Shown piece after piece: positions 10,201 to 23,000 of a stretch of DNA of 64,000 bases. Position 1 is the first letter of the stretch; each line of letters starts with the position of its first letter. A program made the translations under genes and the position numbers. The notes beneath the pieces were generated by a model, which was given only the letters and a program-made list of their open reading frames with translations, was not told the DNA's origin and did no database searches. Source of the stretch: Limanda limanda (taxonomy: Eukaryota; Chordata; Actinopteri; Pleuronectiformes; Pleuronectidae); the NCBI RefSeq assembly GCF_963576545.1, contig NC_083646.1, positions 24,142,527 to 24,206,526 on the forward strand, in the 5' to 3' direction.

Positions 10201-11940
10201 TATTGAGTGTTTTCCTGCTTGCTTTTATCTTTTAAAAAACATAGAAGCATTTAAAAGCACTTCCACTTCTACGCTTCATCATATTCAAAGTGGATGTCTC
10301 CTCAAATCTATATATATTCTATTTATTTTAACCTGTTAGTTAGCCCAAGTCCATTTCTTAAATGGATGCAGACTCAAATGTGAAACCAAAATGGAAACAA
10401 AGAGTACATTCAAAATGTAAATACGATGCCAAAAGGGTTTTTAGTGATGAGATGTCAATTTCTCTGCATGAGTTCTTTGCTATTAATCACAATCACTTTC
10501 CATCAAACTCATCAGCACATGAAATTTTGATGATGAGGATCAGACAGGAGAGTAGCATGAATTTTAAAGGGTGGAAGCTGAGTCGAAGGAAGTAGAAAAT
10601 ACAAAGTGGACTGAAGTATCTACAGCTCTAGATGTAATTGCTGTTTTGGTCCATGCCAGTGCCTCCTGCTGTATCTTCAGCAAATGTACAAGTGTACAGA
10701 GGCAGCGGCACTTGCTTTTGTCTCTTGAAGATGTTTCAAATCAAAGAGATTGACTGAGACGAGAGTGGCAATGAAACATATTCAAACATCTTTATTAGAA
10801 ATTGGTTTATTGTGAATTCTATCATATGTACTTATAAGACTCAAAGAATACGACATTTCGATTTTTACTGCTTATGTTAAAAAAAATTGCAAATTGGGAT
10901 GTTTTGCTCGTATTCACTGCTCATACCTAATGTGTCTGTGAACAGCTGCTTTTTATCAGCTGTTTTTTTCCTTTCTTTCACCCGAAGGCAGGGGGCATTA
11001 CGTTTCTCGGCCTGTTACATTCCAATACAACATATAGATAATTAGGCAGCAGAACACGAAGCTTTCTTGCTAAATAAGCTATTACATTGTTCTTCTAATG
11101 GGCCATCAGCAGTGAAGACACCCATCGTCCATAAATGTATCCTCACCTGATTATTTATGAACAGCAGTGAGCACTACTCAGCCAGTGATAACACGTGAAA
11201 AATGTTTACTGTGGCTGCGGAGGAAGTTTTTGTCAAACTCGAAAAAAAAATTACCTGGTTGATTCCCTCAGGTTTATCTGCACTTGGACGGCAGGTGGTG
11301 GAATGAATGAATGATTGAATTATGCTATCAAGTTGCATTCCAGAAACAAAAGGATGCAATTCATTTGGAACTTGAAGTATATTTTGGACTAAACCTCAAA
11401 AATGTACAGTGCCCGTTCCTTCATTTTTCACCATTTAAAAAAAAAATAAAAAAAATACACTTTTTGAATTTCCCAGTTTTGTCCCTGGAGTGTCCTCAAC
11501 CTCTGTGTTAAGCCACTGGAGGAAGAAGGGAGGAGGATACACTTCCCTCTTCTTCTCTCCCACTCCAATTTTTCAAAGGTTGCCAACATTCACAGTTAAA
11601 ATGTCCCCAAAAGAATCATGTTTAATATTTCTGTGACTTGTGGAACTGCTTTAACCAGGTCCTAATCCATTCACTGAATATAGATCTCCTGGTAGGCTGA
11701 AATAATTGAAAACAATGTGAAGGATAAAAATACACTTGACTGGAAATCTGTGACTGTGACAGATTACACATTACTTATAAAGTGCTTGATGCGAACCTGC
11801 ACGGCAGAGCTGCAGCCAACCTGCTTTGGAAATTGGGATGCTCCCAAGTTCTAATAGTGTGTATCCTGCTTGTAGGAATAGATATAACAAAGCAGACATT
11901 TCTCTATAGAAAATAATCATGTATTATTATCTTCCTCTGA

Positions 11941-11992
11941 ACCTGAAGGTTAAAGCCAAGGCCTGTCATAGTCCTGGCTTTAACCTTCAGGT
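11941..11992. repeat. Perfect 18-bp inverted repeat, 16-nt loop
   Basis: Arm 11941-11958 (ACCTGAAGGTTAAAGCCA) is exactly reverse-complementary to 11975-11992, and the bases immediately outside do not pair. It lies in intron 3. A perfect short-loop hairpin of this kind is unlikely by chance and fits a local inverted duplication made by replication template switching. It is too short for a typical pre-miRNA. Confidence 0.9.
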
Positions 11993-12694
11993 GTATGGCA
12001 TGTACAAGGCTCAAGTTATTACTGTGTGTGTGTGTGTGTGTTCGCGTGTTCGCGCGCATGTGTGTGTGTAGTGAAACATTGCATGAGGTTCTTCTCTCAG
12101 GAAATGAATTAGTCATTCCCTGTCTCATCTGGGATGTGAAGGAACCATCGCCCTTATGTGGATGGCAATATTAATTTAACATGACACTGCATTGATGGTC
12201 AATTTCAGTTTCACGGAGGCTGTTTAAGTGGAGTGGTGGAGTATTAATGTGATAAGATGTGAGAACTGAGGGACGTAACATCTCTCTCCTCTCTGCCATG
12301 TCTCATACTCCGCCAGCCATCTGGACAAATCAGCCTCCCACACGCCTCGCTCTCACCTCAACTTCAGGATGTGTGTGTGTGTGTGTGTGTGAGTGAGAAG
12401 GAGAGAGAGCGTTATTGTCTCTTGTTTGTCCACGGGTGATTATGTCTCGTGAATGTAATGCGTGTGTCTGTATGCACGTACATAGGTGCAAGGTGGTGTT
12501 CTGAATCAAGATGTAGGTTTGTGTAGGTGTGATGGTGGGTGCGGTGTGAATGCGTACGGCTGTCTTTTTTTATGGGTGTTGATAATTTTGTTGTGTGGAC
12601 TTTGTGTGTGTGTGTGTAAAAGTGTCTGCACATTTCAGTGTGAAGTATGCGGTTATATATGTTTTATTTAAATTTGTTTATTTGCCTTTATTTG

Positions 12695-12753
12695 ATCTTG
12701 TGTCTCTGCGCCTGTGTGTGTGTGTGTCTCTGCGCCTGTGTGTGTGTGTTGGT
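12695..12753 (+). repeat. Tandem duplication in a TG-rich tract
   Basis: The unit TGTCTCTGCGCCTGTGTGTG occurs twice in tandem, each copy followed by a TG run. It looks like unequal exchange or slippage within a microsatellite. Confidence 0.8.
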
Positions 12754-14246
12754 GTGAGGGAGACTGTAGGGACATGGCATGGCAAGGCTGGCTCTGCTGT
12801 TGTCTGCGTGGACCCCCACCCCGACCCCTGTGTTTATGGGCCTTGTTAGCACAGACTTGCCTTTCAATCTTCGTTACCGGCTTTAAATTCGATGTGTCGT
12901 ACTTCCAGCTCGCAGCAACTGAACCGTGTATGAACGAATTAGTAATCTACACAAAGTGCTTAATCAAATCAGCGGCTGCCCCTGGAATAAATATTGTAGA
13001 ACATCTTGGGATATCACTGGGAGAGGGTGGGTGAGGATTTGCTCACAGATGCGTGTGTGGATATCATATCGGGCTGCCACTTAGATTGGAGTGTCGCACT
13101 GTGTGATGCCGGCCTAAATCTGGCTCAGGCTGCCACGACTAGAGAGAGTTTAGCAGGAATTAGGTTTTAGTTACATTTTATTTTGCCAAATGCTTATTGT
13201 TAATGATAGTAAGGAAATATAGGCTTTAGAGTTACTATGCAGTTGTCATTTTAAACCTGCCTGTGTGGAATGGGCTGTTTTCTTGGCCTATGGGAATGCT
13301 GGTTGCAGCTTTCTGTCTGAAACGGAGTGCTGGTCATTTGTTTATACAAAATATATCAATATTGGAACATATCGCATGTCAAAGTCATACCAAATTCGAC
13401 AGTGTATATCCTTGAAGTTTTAACAATACTCATGGCAAGTGTGAAGCCGATAAGGTGAACGGTTCTCCAGATGTACAACCCACATGCAGACAGACAAAGA
13501 TTTCTAGAGTAAATAGATGCATAAATATATACATAAAAAAGAGCAAATTTGGAGTTGGGGATCTTTTTGGTGAATCATAAGTAAAACATTTTTTATATAT
13601 GCATTTTTCTTCTGTGTTTGTTTTTACGGACTCAGCTCCTGCTTTTAACTCCAGTGCATCACCTAGACAGCACAGGCATCAGCGCTCGCAGCTCTCCTCT
13701 TAAATGACGGATGGCAGGCGGAAGCTTTGCCACTCTCTCAAACGCTACCCCGCCCTCTGGACTTATTAATGACAATAATTAGGGAGAAACCTCCCTGTGA
13801 AGGCCGCCAGAGTGATTAGCGCTTTAATGATGGAATGGGAGGTAGTGAGCACATACAGAATTGATTTACGTATTCGCCCTGACCTTTGGAATCCAATTTA
13901 CGCATCCACAGGCAGAGGAAGAGTTGGTAAGAGACGAAGGAGAGTGACAAGGATAGATAGAGAGGGAAAGAAGAGATGCATGACACTTGGAGTGTGACTG
14001 TAGTTTTTATAGGGACTGGAGTAAGGGCATCTGTTTTTATAATTCTGAAGTCATTTTGTGGCTGTGAAGTAGGCTGAGGCACAGAACTAATAAGCCTCAC
14101 AAGCCTGGCATTGAAAAATGATCTGTAATGTAAAATCACATTTTTGCCCATGCTGTTATGCAGTCATGTTTTATTAAAATTGCCACTTCTTTCTTTCACA
14201 TGTAATATTATTGCGGCATACGAACTCTCCCTGCTTTGTTTTACAG

Positions 14247-14361
14247 GATCCAAGCCTTTCATGTGCAAGATCTGCAACTTTGCTACGGCTCAGCTGGGAG
14301 ACGCCAGGAACCACGTGAAGAGACACCTGGGCATGAGAGAGTACAAATGTGACATCTGTGG
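14247..14361 (+). CDS. Multi-C2H2 zinc-finger protein, third coding exon (probable znf407)
   Basis: This 115-bp exon joins the preceding exon in phase 1 to give the linker HTG-SKPF and ends in phase 2 at TGTGG|GTGAGT. It encodes residues 876-912. Finger 13 is complete (Cys881, Cys884, His897, His901). Finger 14 starts with Cys909 and Cys912 and is cut by the intron just after the second Cys, so the next exon must supply its His pair. Reading through the donor meets TGA at once, so the exon must be spliced onward. The sequence FATAQLGDARNHVKRHLGMREY matches my memory of ZNF407. No continuing exon (expected to carry the two His and further fingers) was found to the end of the window. Confidence 0.85.
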
Positions 14362-14915
14362 GTGAGTTCCAAGGACGAACAATGGCTTCAGTCTCTTTAA
14401 AAGGGACTGAAAACTGTCCTGGACATACTTTTCTATCCTTTAATACACAAGTGTACTCCTATACAAATGACCTCAGTCAACATTTAACCTTCTTGTGCGT
14501 CAAGTGACGTGAAAAAAATGCTCCCATCTGCACCGATGCCATGTCCTCCTTCCTCTGTCCTGTTACGTTGGTGGTTTACCTTCTTCCACTACGTAGCCTG
14601 GTCGGGTTCAGGCTGAAACGTGTCGTCAATCTTTTCATCCTTTTGAATTCATCCGGGTTCTTATAGTTGACTGCATGTTGACAGACACACAGTGTGATCC
14701 TACTTATGTCCTCGAAATAGCAAGTGTGAGTGTGAGATTTGCAAATTGAGACTCTCTGTGTTTGTCGTTCTTCTATTCTGACCTGATCCAGTTACCAGTC
14801 ACGATGGCAGATGATAGCAGTACCTGCTGCCTCTGTTACCAACTCATCTTTTGATATTTTTGGAGGACTTTGGTTCTGTTTCCAGATCCGCTGCCAAAGT
14901 TTTTGAGCTCAAATT

Positions 14916-14971
14916 GAAATCAACATGAAACGTTCCTCTCGTCAGGCGTAGGAACGTTTCATGTTGATTTC
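14916..14971. repeat. Perfect 22-bp inverted repeat, 12-nt loop
   Basis: Arm 14916-14937 (starting GAAATCAACATGAAAC) is exactly reverse-complementary to 14950-14971, with 12 unpaired nucleotides between and no pairing outside the arms. It lies 555 bp downstream of the third coding exon. It is best explained as a templated inverted duplication. As RNA it would form a very stable hairpin, though the stem is shorter than in usual miRNA precursors. Confidence 0.92.
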
Positions 14972-15809
14972 TAAGGAGAGACCTGCTAATTATCTCCGGT
15001 ACAGTCAGCCTTAAATCCCATTTGTTTCAGGCAACTTCATAATTCAAACCATTTTAACCCTGTTTGGCTGCATCAAGAGAAGTACAATTCATTTGCTACT
15101 AATCTGAAGAAGATTCTTTTCATACAATTTTGAGATTTCAATCTGTAAAATCTATCAATAATGAATGACAAGAAAATCTGTGCATATATTTATTCAAGCA
15201 AAAAAATAGGGAAAAAGGCCGTACAACTTAAAGCAATTAAAACATTTTAGTAATAGTTTCAACCTAAATGTGTGAATAAACTTTCTTTAACCTTTTAAAT
15301 GCTCCCAGGCCCTTTTTAAAAAGTGTAATATATTGCTTCTAGTCGACAGTCCCTCCATATTAAAGGTAAAAGAAATAGAAAGCGTTTATTTTACTGTCTT
15401 CATAGTTTCAGCTGTACAAATATTCCTAATTGGAAGTTTATGTAGGTAACCACGAGCCTATAAATACCCAGCAGTGCAAGAGAACAATTATTATCCCACT
15501 GCCTTGTACCCCCTACATGTAGACCATATGTTGTGTTCAGCTCGTTTCAGTCCCGTGGTAGACCTCCTCACTGCCTTGCCATGTTCAAATGGACGTGTTA
15601 AGCTGTTTAACATGCAGTCGGGGAATAGAGCAAATTGTGGGATTTCCAGCTTTGTGCCATCGAGCTTTTGCGGCTACCCACTCGCTAAGATGAAGACATA
15701 TGTAGAGTTATTAGTTTCTCCCTCTGTGTAATTCTGTGTAAACCGTTCCATTTAGTTCAGTCGCGGGCTTATTTTGTTCTTCTAAAGCTGCGCAGAGCGA
15801 ATGTGTTTA

Positions 15810-15853
15810 TTTGCTCCCGCTGATGTTCGCAAACATATTACAGCAGGAGCAAA
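15810..15853. repeat. Imperfect two-tier hairpin
   Basis: TTTGCTCCCGCTG at 15810-15822 pairs with CAGCAGGAGCAAA at 15841-15853 with one mismatch. Inside, ATGTT (15823-15827) pairs with AACAT (15832-15836) around a CGCA tetraloop, leaving a 4-nt bulge. Function unknown. Confidence 0.7.
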
Positions 15854-18800
15854 CAAGCTTTGCTTTAAACACAGCTTCTCCTTTAATGAGAGGAAAGGAT
15901 CATGTTTCACAAGCCCTCCAGCTGAAACCCCTCTTCTCCCAAGTGCTGCAAATGTATTGGGCTTTGACCAAGCATCCAGCTTTACATACCCGCTCACACA
16001 CACACGCGCTCACACACACATACAAAACACTTCTCCAATATGCCTTTAAATGGGACTACTAAATACAGCCCCTGGTTTCACAAATCATGTGGATGGAGGA
16101 GCTGTGTGCTGCCAGTGCCAGCCACTGGTGACAAATCGTCCCTGTGTGTGCTGTTTCAGTACTGACTGATCACCAGGCCATCCCTCCTCCTGACTAAAGA
16201 GCAGCAAACACAAAGAAAACCCCGAGAAACACCCTCATTAAGGCCAGAGCCATACATACACATAACCTGCACACCCCCCCCACCCCTCCTCAAACTTTTC
16301 ACGTTTGACATCGCATCCTTAATCTGGATCTAAAGCACGTTTGTAATGGATGGCCGTGGATCAGGTAAAATGCGTTATGTGATTACCCGTTTTGTTTTGG
16401 GTGACCTAGAAAAGTGAGATTATACTGCGATTAAGTTCTGCAATCCCCTGTGGATACTAATGACGGGGCAACATTTTCGCTAAACTAAAAAAAGACAATT
16501 GCAGGGATTTTTATGTGTAATCACCATTTATCATTTCAATTAGCACAAGACTTTGTTTGGGCGGCTCTTTGACAATATACAATCTTGATTTCATTCATTT
16601 ATTTTCTCACTTCTAGACTCTCGGGCCTCCACGGGGTTATGGAGTTTTGTGGGTCTAGTTTATCGCCATTTTGTTTAGATTGGCTCATCATATAGTGTTT
16701 GGGTTTTTTCTCTTTTTACGGACATCGATCGGCTGGTTTTCCTTGTTAAAACCTTCCCTCTGTGAGGAGACTGTGAGCAAACGTGTGCGCTGCTGCTCGG
16801 CTGTCCGCCTCACTTTAGCTCCAGCCCACCGCAGCTGGTCTCTTCTCCGGAGCGGGGGGAAGTTGCTGATAGTTAAAGATCATATTGTTGTGGCATTTAA
16901 TTAACAAATGAAAATGCGAGGCCGGGACAGATTGGAACCCTTGACCGCGCTGCCAATCAGACCTGAGCGTGCTGGTCAGAGCCTCGGCTCATCACTGCTA
17001 ACACTTAATAGTCTTTCTGTCTCTGCGTTTCTCTCAGTTTGCTCCACACGTCTGTTTGTCAGCTTCTACTACTCTATCTATCTTCCCATCTTTGTCTTCA
17101 GGTCCATCTTAATTTGACTATAAAGAACTCTTAAGATGCAAAAGCAGCAGAAAAAAAAACTGAAATTGGCTGTTAGCATGCAAGATAAGATTTCTCATAT
17201 ATAATTGGATAAAAACAATCCTGCAGCATGTGAGACGGCAGGTTCTTGTGTTTCCTCCCGGCATGTTTTGTCCACAGTGGGGCTCGGCCACTTAATGAGC
17301 CTCCACCTCCTCTCCTCAATCATCCACGAAAGGCCGTGGATTCAGCATTTCCACCTTCCCGCTCTCTCGTCCTCCCCAAAGATGCAACGGACATCCAGTG
17401 CTGTTGTAGGTGTTAAATTATGCATAAAGCGTCTAAATGCTTTGAAGCATTGGTTTAATATCTCAGCCCCGGGCCTTAGAAGTATTAACACTATAATGGA
17501 CACAGATTGTCCTCTTGTGCACTGCCATTTAATGATTATGGGTCATAAGCCGCCCGTTTCCTAGTGTCACTTCAGGAATTTGAACAAAACATATAAAAAA
17601 AAAACACGTTGCTTTCTCACACAGAAAGTTTGCGATGTGCTAAAGTTTGTCTCTCGTGCGGAGGAGGCTGCATTGTGTTTCCACCCTCTCCCTCGCGCGT
17701 CCCAGCTTTCTTGACTTAGTGTTGGAGAGAGTATATATAGTCATGATTTCATGTTGGGTGTTGTGTGTGTGATTTGACTGTTAACAGGATGGGGCTGGCT
17801 CATGTCAGGGTTTTTATGTCCCCCCTGTCTTGTGAGATTGTCTGGTCTGTTCCCAGAATAGCCCATCAGTTCCGCCCTGCGTGGCTCATCCGCTGTAATG
17901 TGCCTTAATGCCGGGGCCTGTATGAGTAGTGTGAGGCCTGGCAGTGACAGTGGAGAAGCATCTTAGCTCGCTGCTTATCCAGAGAAAGCCGTCACTTAAC
18001 TCAGCCCCTCTATTGTCTATCCACACCCCTCTCCTTCTCCCCTGACGTGATTCTCTATAATCCTCAAACAGATTCTGGTTAGAACTCCCTGAGAACTATT
18101 TTTATGTTTTTTTTCTTCTTCCCTTCCTCCCATTTAAACATTAATGGTTGTTGCAGATGAAGAGAGGGAACCCTATGAGGATGATTATAATGTCACTCCA
18201 CTGATCTCCCGCCGCCCCGAAATAATTGTACATCATCGCTTCATAACGTGTCAGAGGGACACGTTGGTGGCGTGCAATTAAAACTGCAGAATATAATACA
18301 CCAAATTACTGCCTGTCAGGCCTGTGAACAACACACTCTGTATTTGAGTTACACTTAATCATCACGTACATTAGCGATTTCACTAAGATCCCTTCACCCC
18401 ACCCCCTTCGCTTACATGGCGAGGACGTTAAACACACTGCTCCTTGCCGGCTGAGGGATTGTGTCTGTGATACAACAGCTCCAGGGTAGCTCCATATTTA
18501 TGTTCGAGTTAGACCTTTTGAAAGCTGATACCGCTCTAAACTGTTTAGCTGCTTGTGACCAAGAGCGTGCACTGTGTTGGCAGGAAGTGGAACTTTGAAT
18601 TCATTATCAAACAATAGACGTAGACAAAGAGTATTTTCCTCACACAATTTAGGCTCGGTACGCCTTTTGTGTTTGCAAATTTCATTGGTGTTTATTTTGT
18701 CAACTTTCATATGCTCATAAATTCCCATTTGGTGGAATGTTAAGCCAGAGGGTATAAAAAATTAATAGGTTGACCTCAGGGCAGACTGTCAGAGATCTTA

Positions 18801-20000
18801 TTAACTTTGGTTTTACACTTTTTGTCTTGGTTTTGAATTGATCTCATAAGTAGCTTTATTTAAGAGATAAATTAAAAGTTTAACCTTGTCTTTATAACCT
18901 TCGAGCCTTGACCCAGGGGTTTTCTCCCCGGTGCAACCTTGAACTTCTTATCCAGTTTCTTTTGGTGGTACTTGTTATTTAGATGTGTGGGCCCTTTTTT
19001 TATTTGTTTTTATCCATTTAATATATGTGTGCTCATCAGACACACGGCCTGGTATTTATTACCCGCAGGAAGGTGGATTCCTGTTTACTGCTTCGTACGC
19101 TTTAGAGTTTGTGTCTCAGAACATGGTCCTTGTCAGTCACTGTAGTCCTCTTCACCAAAATAAACACATTTTGCTCTGATGCATTTAACTAAATTTAGTG
19201 TGCCATTATCGGAAATGAAATAAGTAACGCTAAAGGTCATTTGGAAAATAATGCAGAAAGGCTGGTCTGGAAAGGTTAAGTATGTGAAGGAGCTGTTCTG
19301 ATGATAACGAGGGCTGCGTATGGCTCGGAGAGCTCGGCGTTCTGGTTTGACTCGGCACTCTGCGATCGCTCTTTATGACCAAGACAGCTTTACAGCCCGT
19401 TACCCCCCATAACACGATAAAGCGCAGCATAATGGATTGGATGCGTTTAGTAGCCTTGGGCTGATGTTTGTAAAATTAATGTTTTTTGCAATAGAAACAC
19501 ACTCATGCACACGGGCACACATGCACAAACAGAAAAAAGTCAAAGAGGGGAGAAAAGAGAGAACAGAGAGGAATCAAAATTCCAGGCAGCACCGATGTAT
19601 CAATATAAATCTAGCAGTGAAGAGTTTTACACTTTGATTATTGTTTTGAAGCTGGATTGTACTTCCTCATAAGTGACGTGTCCTCGCAGATTGCTCTCAG
19701 CTGAAGGTACAACAACAAACATACGGCTTCATGAGTTGAGTTTGGATTATTGGCCCCGTACTCAGCAGATAATGGCAATGGATGCTATTAAATTTGTGTT
19801 CGGAATTATACAGCACAATTTCTCGAGGGAGTAGAAGTCTCATATTGCTGAAAGGAGACTTTTGAAGGATTTGAACGGGACCACGCTCAGCATCTCTTGA
19901 GCATGAGCGACAACGAGAGAAGTCTCTGTCAGCAGATCAGTACTATTAGTTTTTAATAACAATCTCATATTCTTCAGTGGGCTCCCTACAGGGGCCTGGG

Positions 20001-23000
20001 GGCTTGGTAATCAAAGTATTTGGCTTTAATCAAAGACAAACAAAAACACAACATTGGGGTCCAGTCGCAAAACGGCAGGATCAGTCGTTAAGCTAGGGAG
20101 CCAACACAGCACATAGGTCGATGATGGTAAGTTATACTACTCTCAAGGGCTTCCTAAGGTAAGAGGATATTGTCTGCACTTTGTATAATCTCAGTATCTT
20201 CACTTCTTAAAAAAAACAAAAAAACCTTCTTGTGGCCTCTCAGCTTTTTTTTCACTTTTGTTAAATCTCAACTTGCAGCCCTTGCTGGACAAATAACAAA
20301 AATGAAGAGAAGTAGTTATCCTTGCCAAGCAAAACCCTATCTTGATAAATTCATACACTTTAAATTTACCTTTTAAGATTATTACGTGCCAAAAAGGCAA
20401 TTTACCTCCATTTGATAGAGAAACATGAGTAAATTGAGTTTACACCCTCCACCCTTAACTGGTTCCTGAACAAAAGAAACTTTATTTCCTTTAAAGTAGC
20501 TGAATTATTTAAAAAAAAATGCTGCTGAACAATCCCTTCTATAGAGCTAATCATGTCAGAGGTACATTGTAGGAGAAAAAAAATAAAGAGGGAATTTAAT
20601 GAGTGATTAACAGCAGCAATTAAAAGATGAAGAGGAAGGCAGATGAAAAAAGGGGGTGTAATTAAAATATCAGTCCCCTCATTGTCAGAAGTGCGAGTGT
20701 CATCCATTGTGCACTTATTAAAAAACTGGGTGGAGGGGAAGGAGCGAACGGCGCTTAATTCTAGCAGCCCAAAGTGTCTGGTAATCTGCCCATGGATGGA
20801 GCTGAAAAGGGCCGTAACTCATGTTTAAGTGTTGGGGCCGTGTCATTGCAGGTTCACAGTCATGCATTTCTGTGTTGACACCCATCGGGGCAGGGGATAT
20901 TTGGCAGTCAGGAGTAATTTAACTTAATTAATGGGATGCATATTTGATGGAGGAATAAAATATCCCTGCTCAGCAAAGTGGAAAAGGGGAAAGATTTAGT
21001 GGGAGTTAAAGGTGGAGGGGAGAGTAATTTCTGCATTCAGTTACCGGCTGCTTGAGAGACGGAGAGTGAGGGAGTGAAGGAGGGAAGGGGGAGAGAGAGA
21101 GAGGGAGAGTGAGTCAAGGCTGATAAAGATGGCAACCGGGAGAACGGAGGAAGTGGAGGGGAGGATGAGAGATGGATGGTTGACACAAAGCTGAGTTGAT
21201 GTGTGGAGGGGACTGGGCTGTCCCTCCATTGAGAGGGCCTTCAGCCTGACAAGGCTTGATTTAATTGATAACAGGACTGAGCCCTTTCTCGGCGCAAACA
21301 GACACATTACGCTGGTTTGCAAACATGTGGCAGAGCTGCCGTCTGCCAAGGGCCTTTTTAATATTCATGAGGGAGCTTTTAAGGATGTTCGGCAACTGTT
21401 TCCTCCCTCCACCGCCGCCACCGCTGCCCGCCTCCCAACGTCTTTTACTACCAACACACACTTCACCTTAAACTCACTCACACAGCAGACACTCGACACG
21501 CTGGTTCTCCCAGACAAATCCGTGTCCTGACGAAAAGCTGTCACACTGTTCTTAATCTCCCCTGGCACTTTTTAATTGACTTCCTGTAGGTATAGATTAT
21601 TTTCATGGTGAGTCTGCCACCGAGATGTTTGATACTGTCCCGGAGACTGGCATCTGGGATGCTTGTAGCTCAGTGGAGATGACGCTGCTATCTCTCTCTC
21701 TGTCTCTCTCTTTCTCCCTCTCCTCCTTTTCTTCTGTCTCTCTTTCTCTCTATCTGTCTGTGGCCAGACTTGTTGGGGGAACAGGGGAGAGGTATAATGC
21801 AATCAGTCATTGCCATCATCATAATTGAGCTGATGTACCTGCTGGGAGTGCTGGGGAAATGTTGGCCTGGGTAGAAGGGAGGCTCTTTGTCTGACTGAAG
21901 CTGTTAGTAGGATTAGACCGATATACAGGGCAGGTATTGGCCTTCTTTTTTTTATTGGATATCAGTCAGTCTGTGTCGTCCTTATAATACGATTGATATG
22001 ATACAGTTTGTTTGAATATGAGCTGTATTTATTGTTCAATAAATCTACAATATGCTGCTTCTTTAAACTTTGCCCCTAAAGGCAGCACACTTAACCCAGG
22101 TGTCTAGTTCCAGACAAAGGCAGTTTTCATTATCCTACTCAGCACTCATTTTATTTAAATAACAAATGCACTTGCACCCACATGACCACCCATTGGTGTG
22201 TTGGTCGTAAAAGAAGGAGTGGTCACACACATTGCTGATGTATCACTGTCTCAATCACAGAAAGTGATTGACCAATAAAAGCCTGGTCTGGAGTTAATAG
22301 ATTATTTTTATAGTAAAAGGAGGCGTTATTCAAGGATGAATTTAGATGTTTTGTTTCCTTTCTTACTACCTGGCAAATCTGCACTTGTAACAACGATCTG
22401 CCACGAAGCAAGTCCACCTGCTTAAAAGGAAATGGTAGTTGGCATTCAACTATGCACATGGCGCAGCAAACTTTTTTCTGCAGTTAAACTAACAACTTTA
22501 TAAGACAAGTCTTCCAAACCCCTGCTCTTTGGGCATAGATTGTAAAAAGAGCCTTAAATCTAATGACATAATTTGAACAGATATAATCACTTATGAATGA
22601 ATCTCTAATGAAGCCTTAACTTAAAAAAATCTAAATCAGAAGAAGGACCAATACCAACTAGAGTGACTCAGAATGCGACAGGAGCAATAGGTATAGAAAG
22701 ATAATCGTGTTGTGACTGTTTGAGTTACTAGTAATCAACAGTCACAGTCTCACACAGTTGTGTCTCATGGTTATTCTAGTTAAAAAATGTTTTTTTTTGG
22801 TCATATGTTAGTCAACACAGGGTCGACAGTAAAGTTGGAAGTGTTGGACAAGAAACGCCGGTCAGCTCAGCAGTGCAATTAGAGCAATAGTTAAAATTTG
22901 AATCTAAAAAAGTAAGAAGAGCTTTATACCCTCTCCTTAGAGGAACAAAAATATCTTGAAGAAACACTGAGTTTTTAGATGTTTTGGCCCTGAACACAGT

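Larger units (their letters stand above)
6571..14246 (+). other. Intron 3 (7.7 kb)
   Basis: It runs from donor GTATGT to acceptor CTTTGTTTTACAG. Read-through past the donor would add 38 residues before a stop at 6687-6689, with no nearby AATAAA, so a short isoform is not supported. Contents: TE-derived sequence at about 7040-7365, (AT)14 at 7237-7264, imperfect TG tracts near 8354-8396, 12023-12073, 12370-12392 and 12603-12618, a tandem duplication of a TCTCTGCGCCTGTG unit at 12700-12750, and a perfect 18-bp hairpin at 11941-11992. The stretches 7500-8300, 8500-11900 and 12800-14100 look unique and AT-rich; no exon was recognised in them. Confidence 0.8.
14362..20000 (+). other. Intron 4, first segment
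   Basis: This is the start of an intron that appears to run past the window end. It is mostly unique AT-rich sequence with a perfect 22-bp hairpin at 14916-14971 and an imperfect hairpin at 15810-15853. A short CA tract is at about 15997-16022. The stretch 17395-17560 (TTTAATATCTCAG, CCATTTAATGATTATGGG) is repeat-free and has the look of a conserved non-coding element, but this cannot be shown from one sequence. An 8-bp-arm hairpin sits at 18245-18265. No exon was recognised. Confidence 0.65.
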
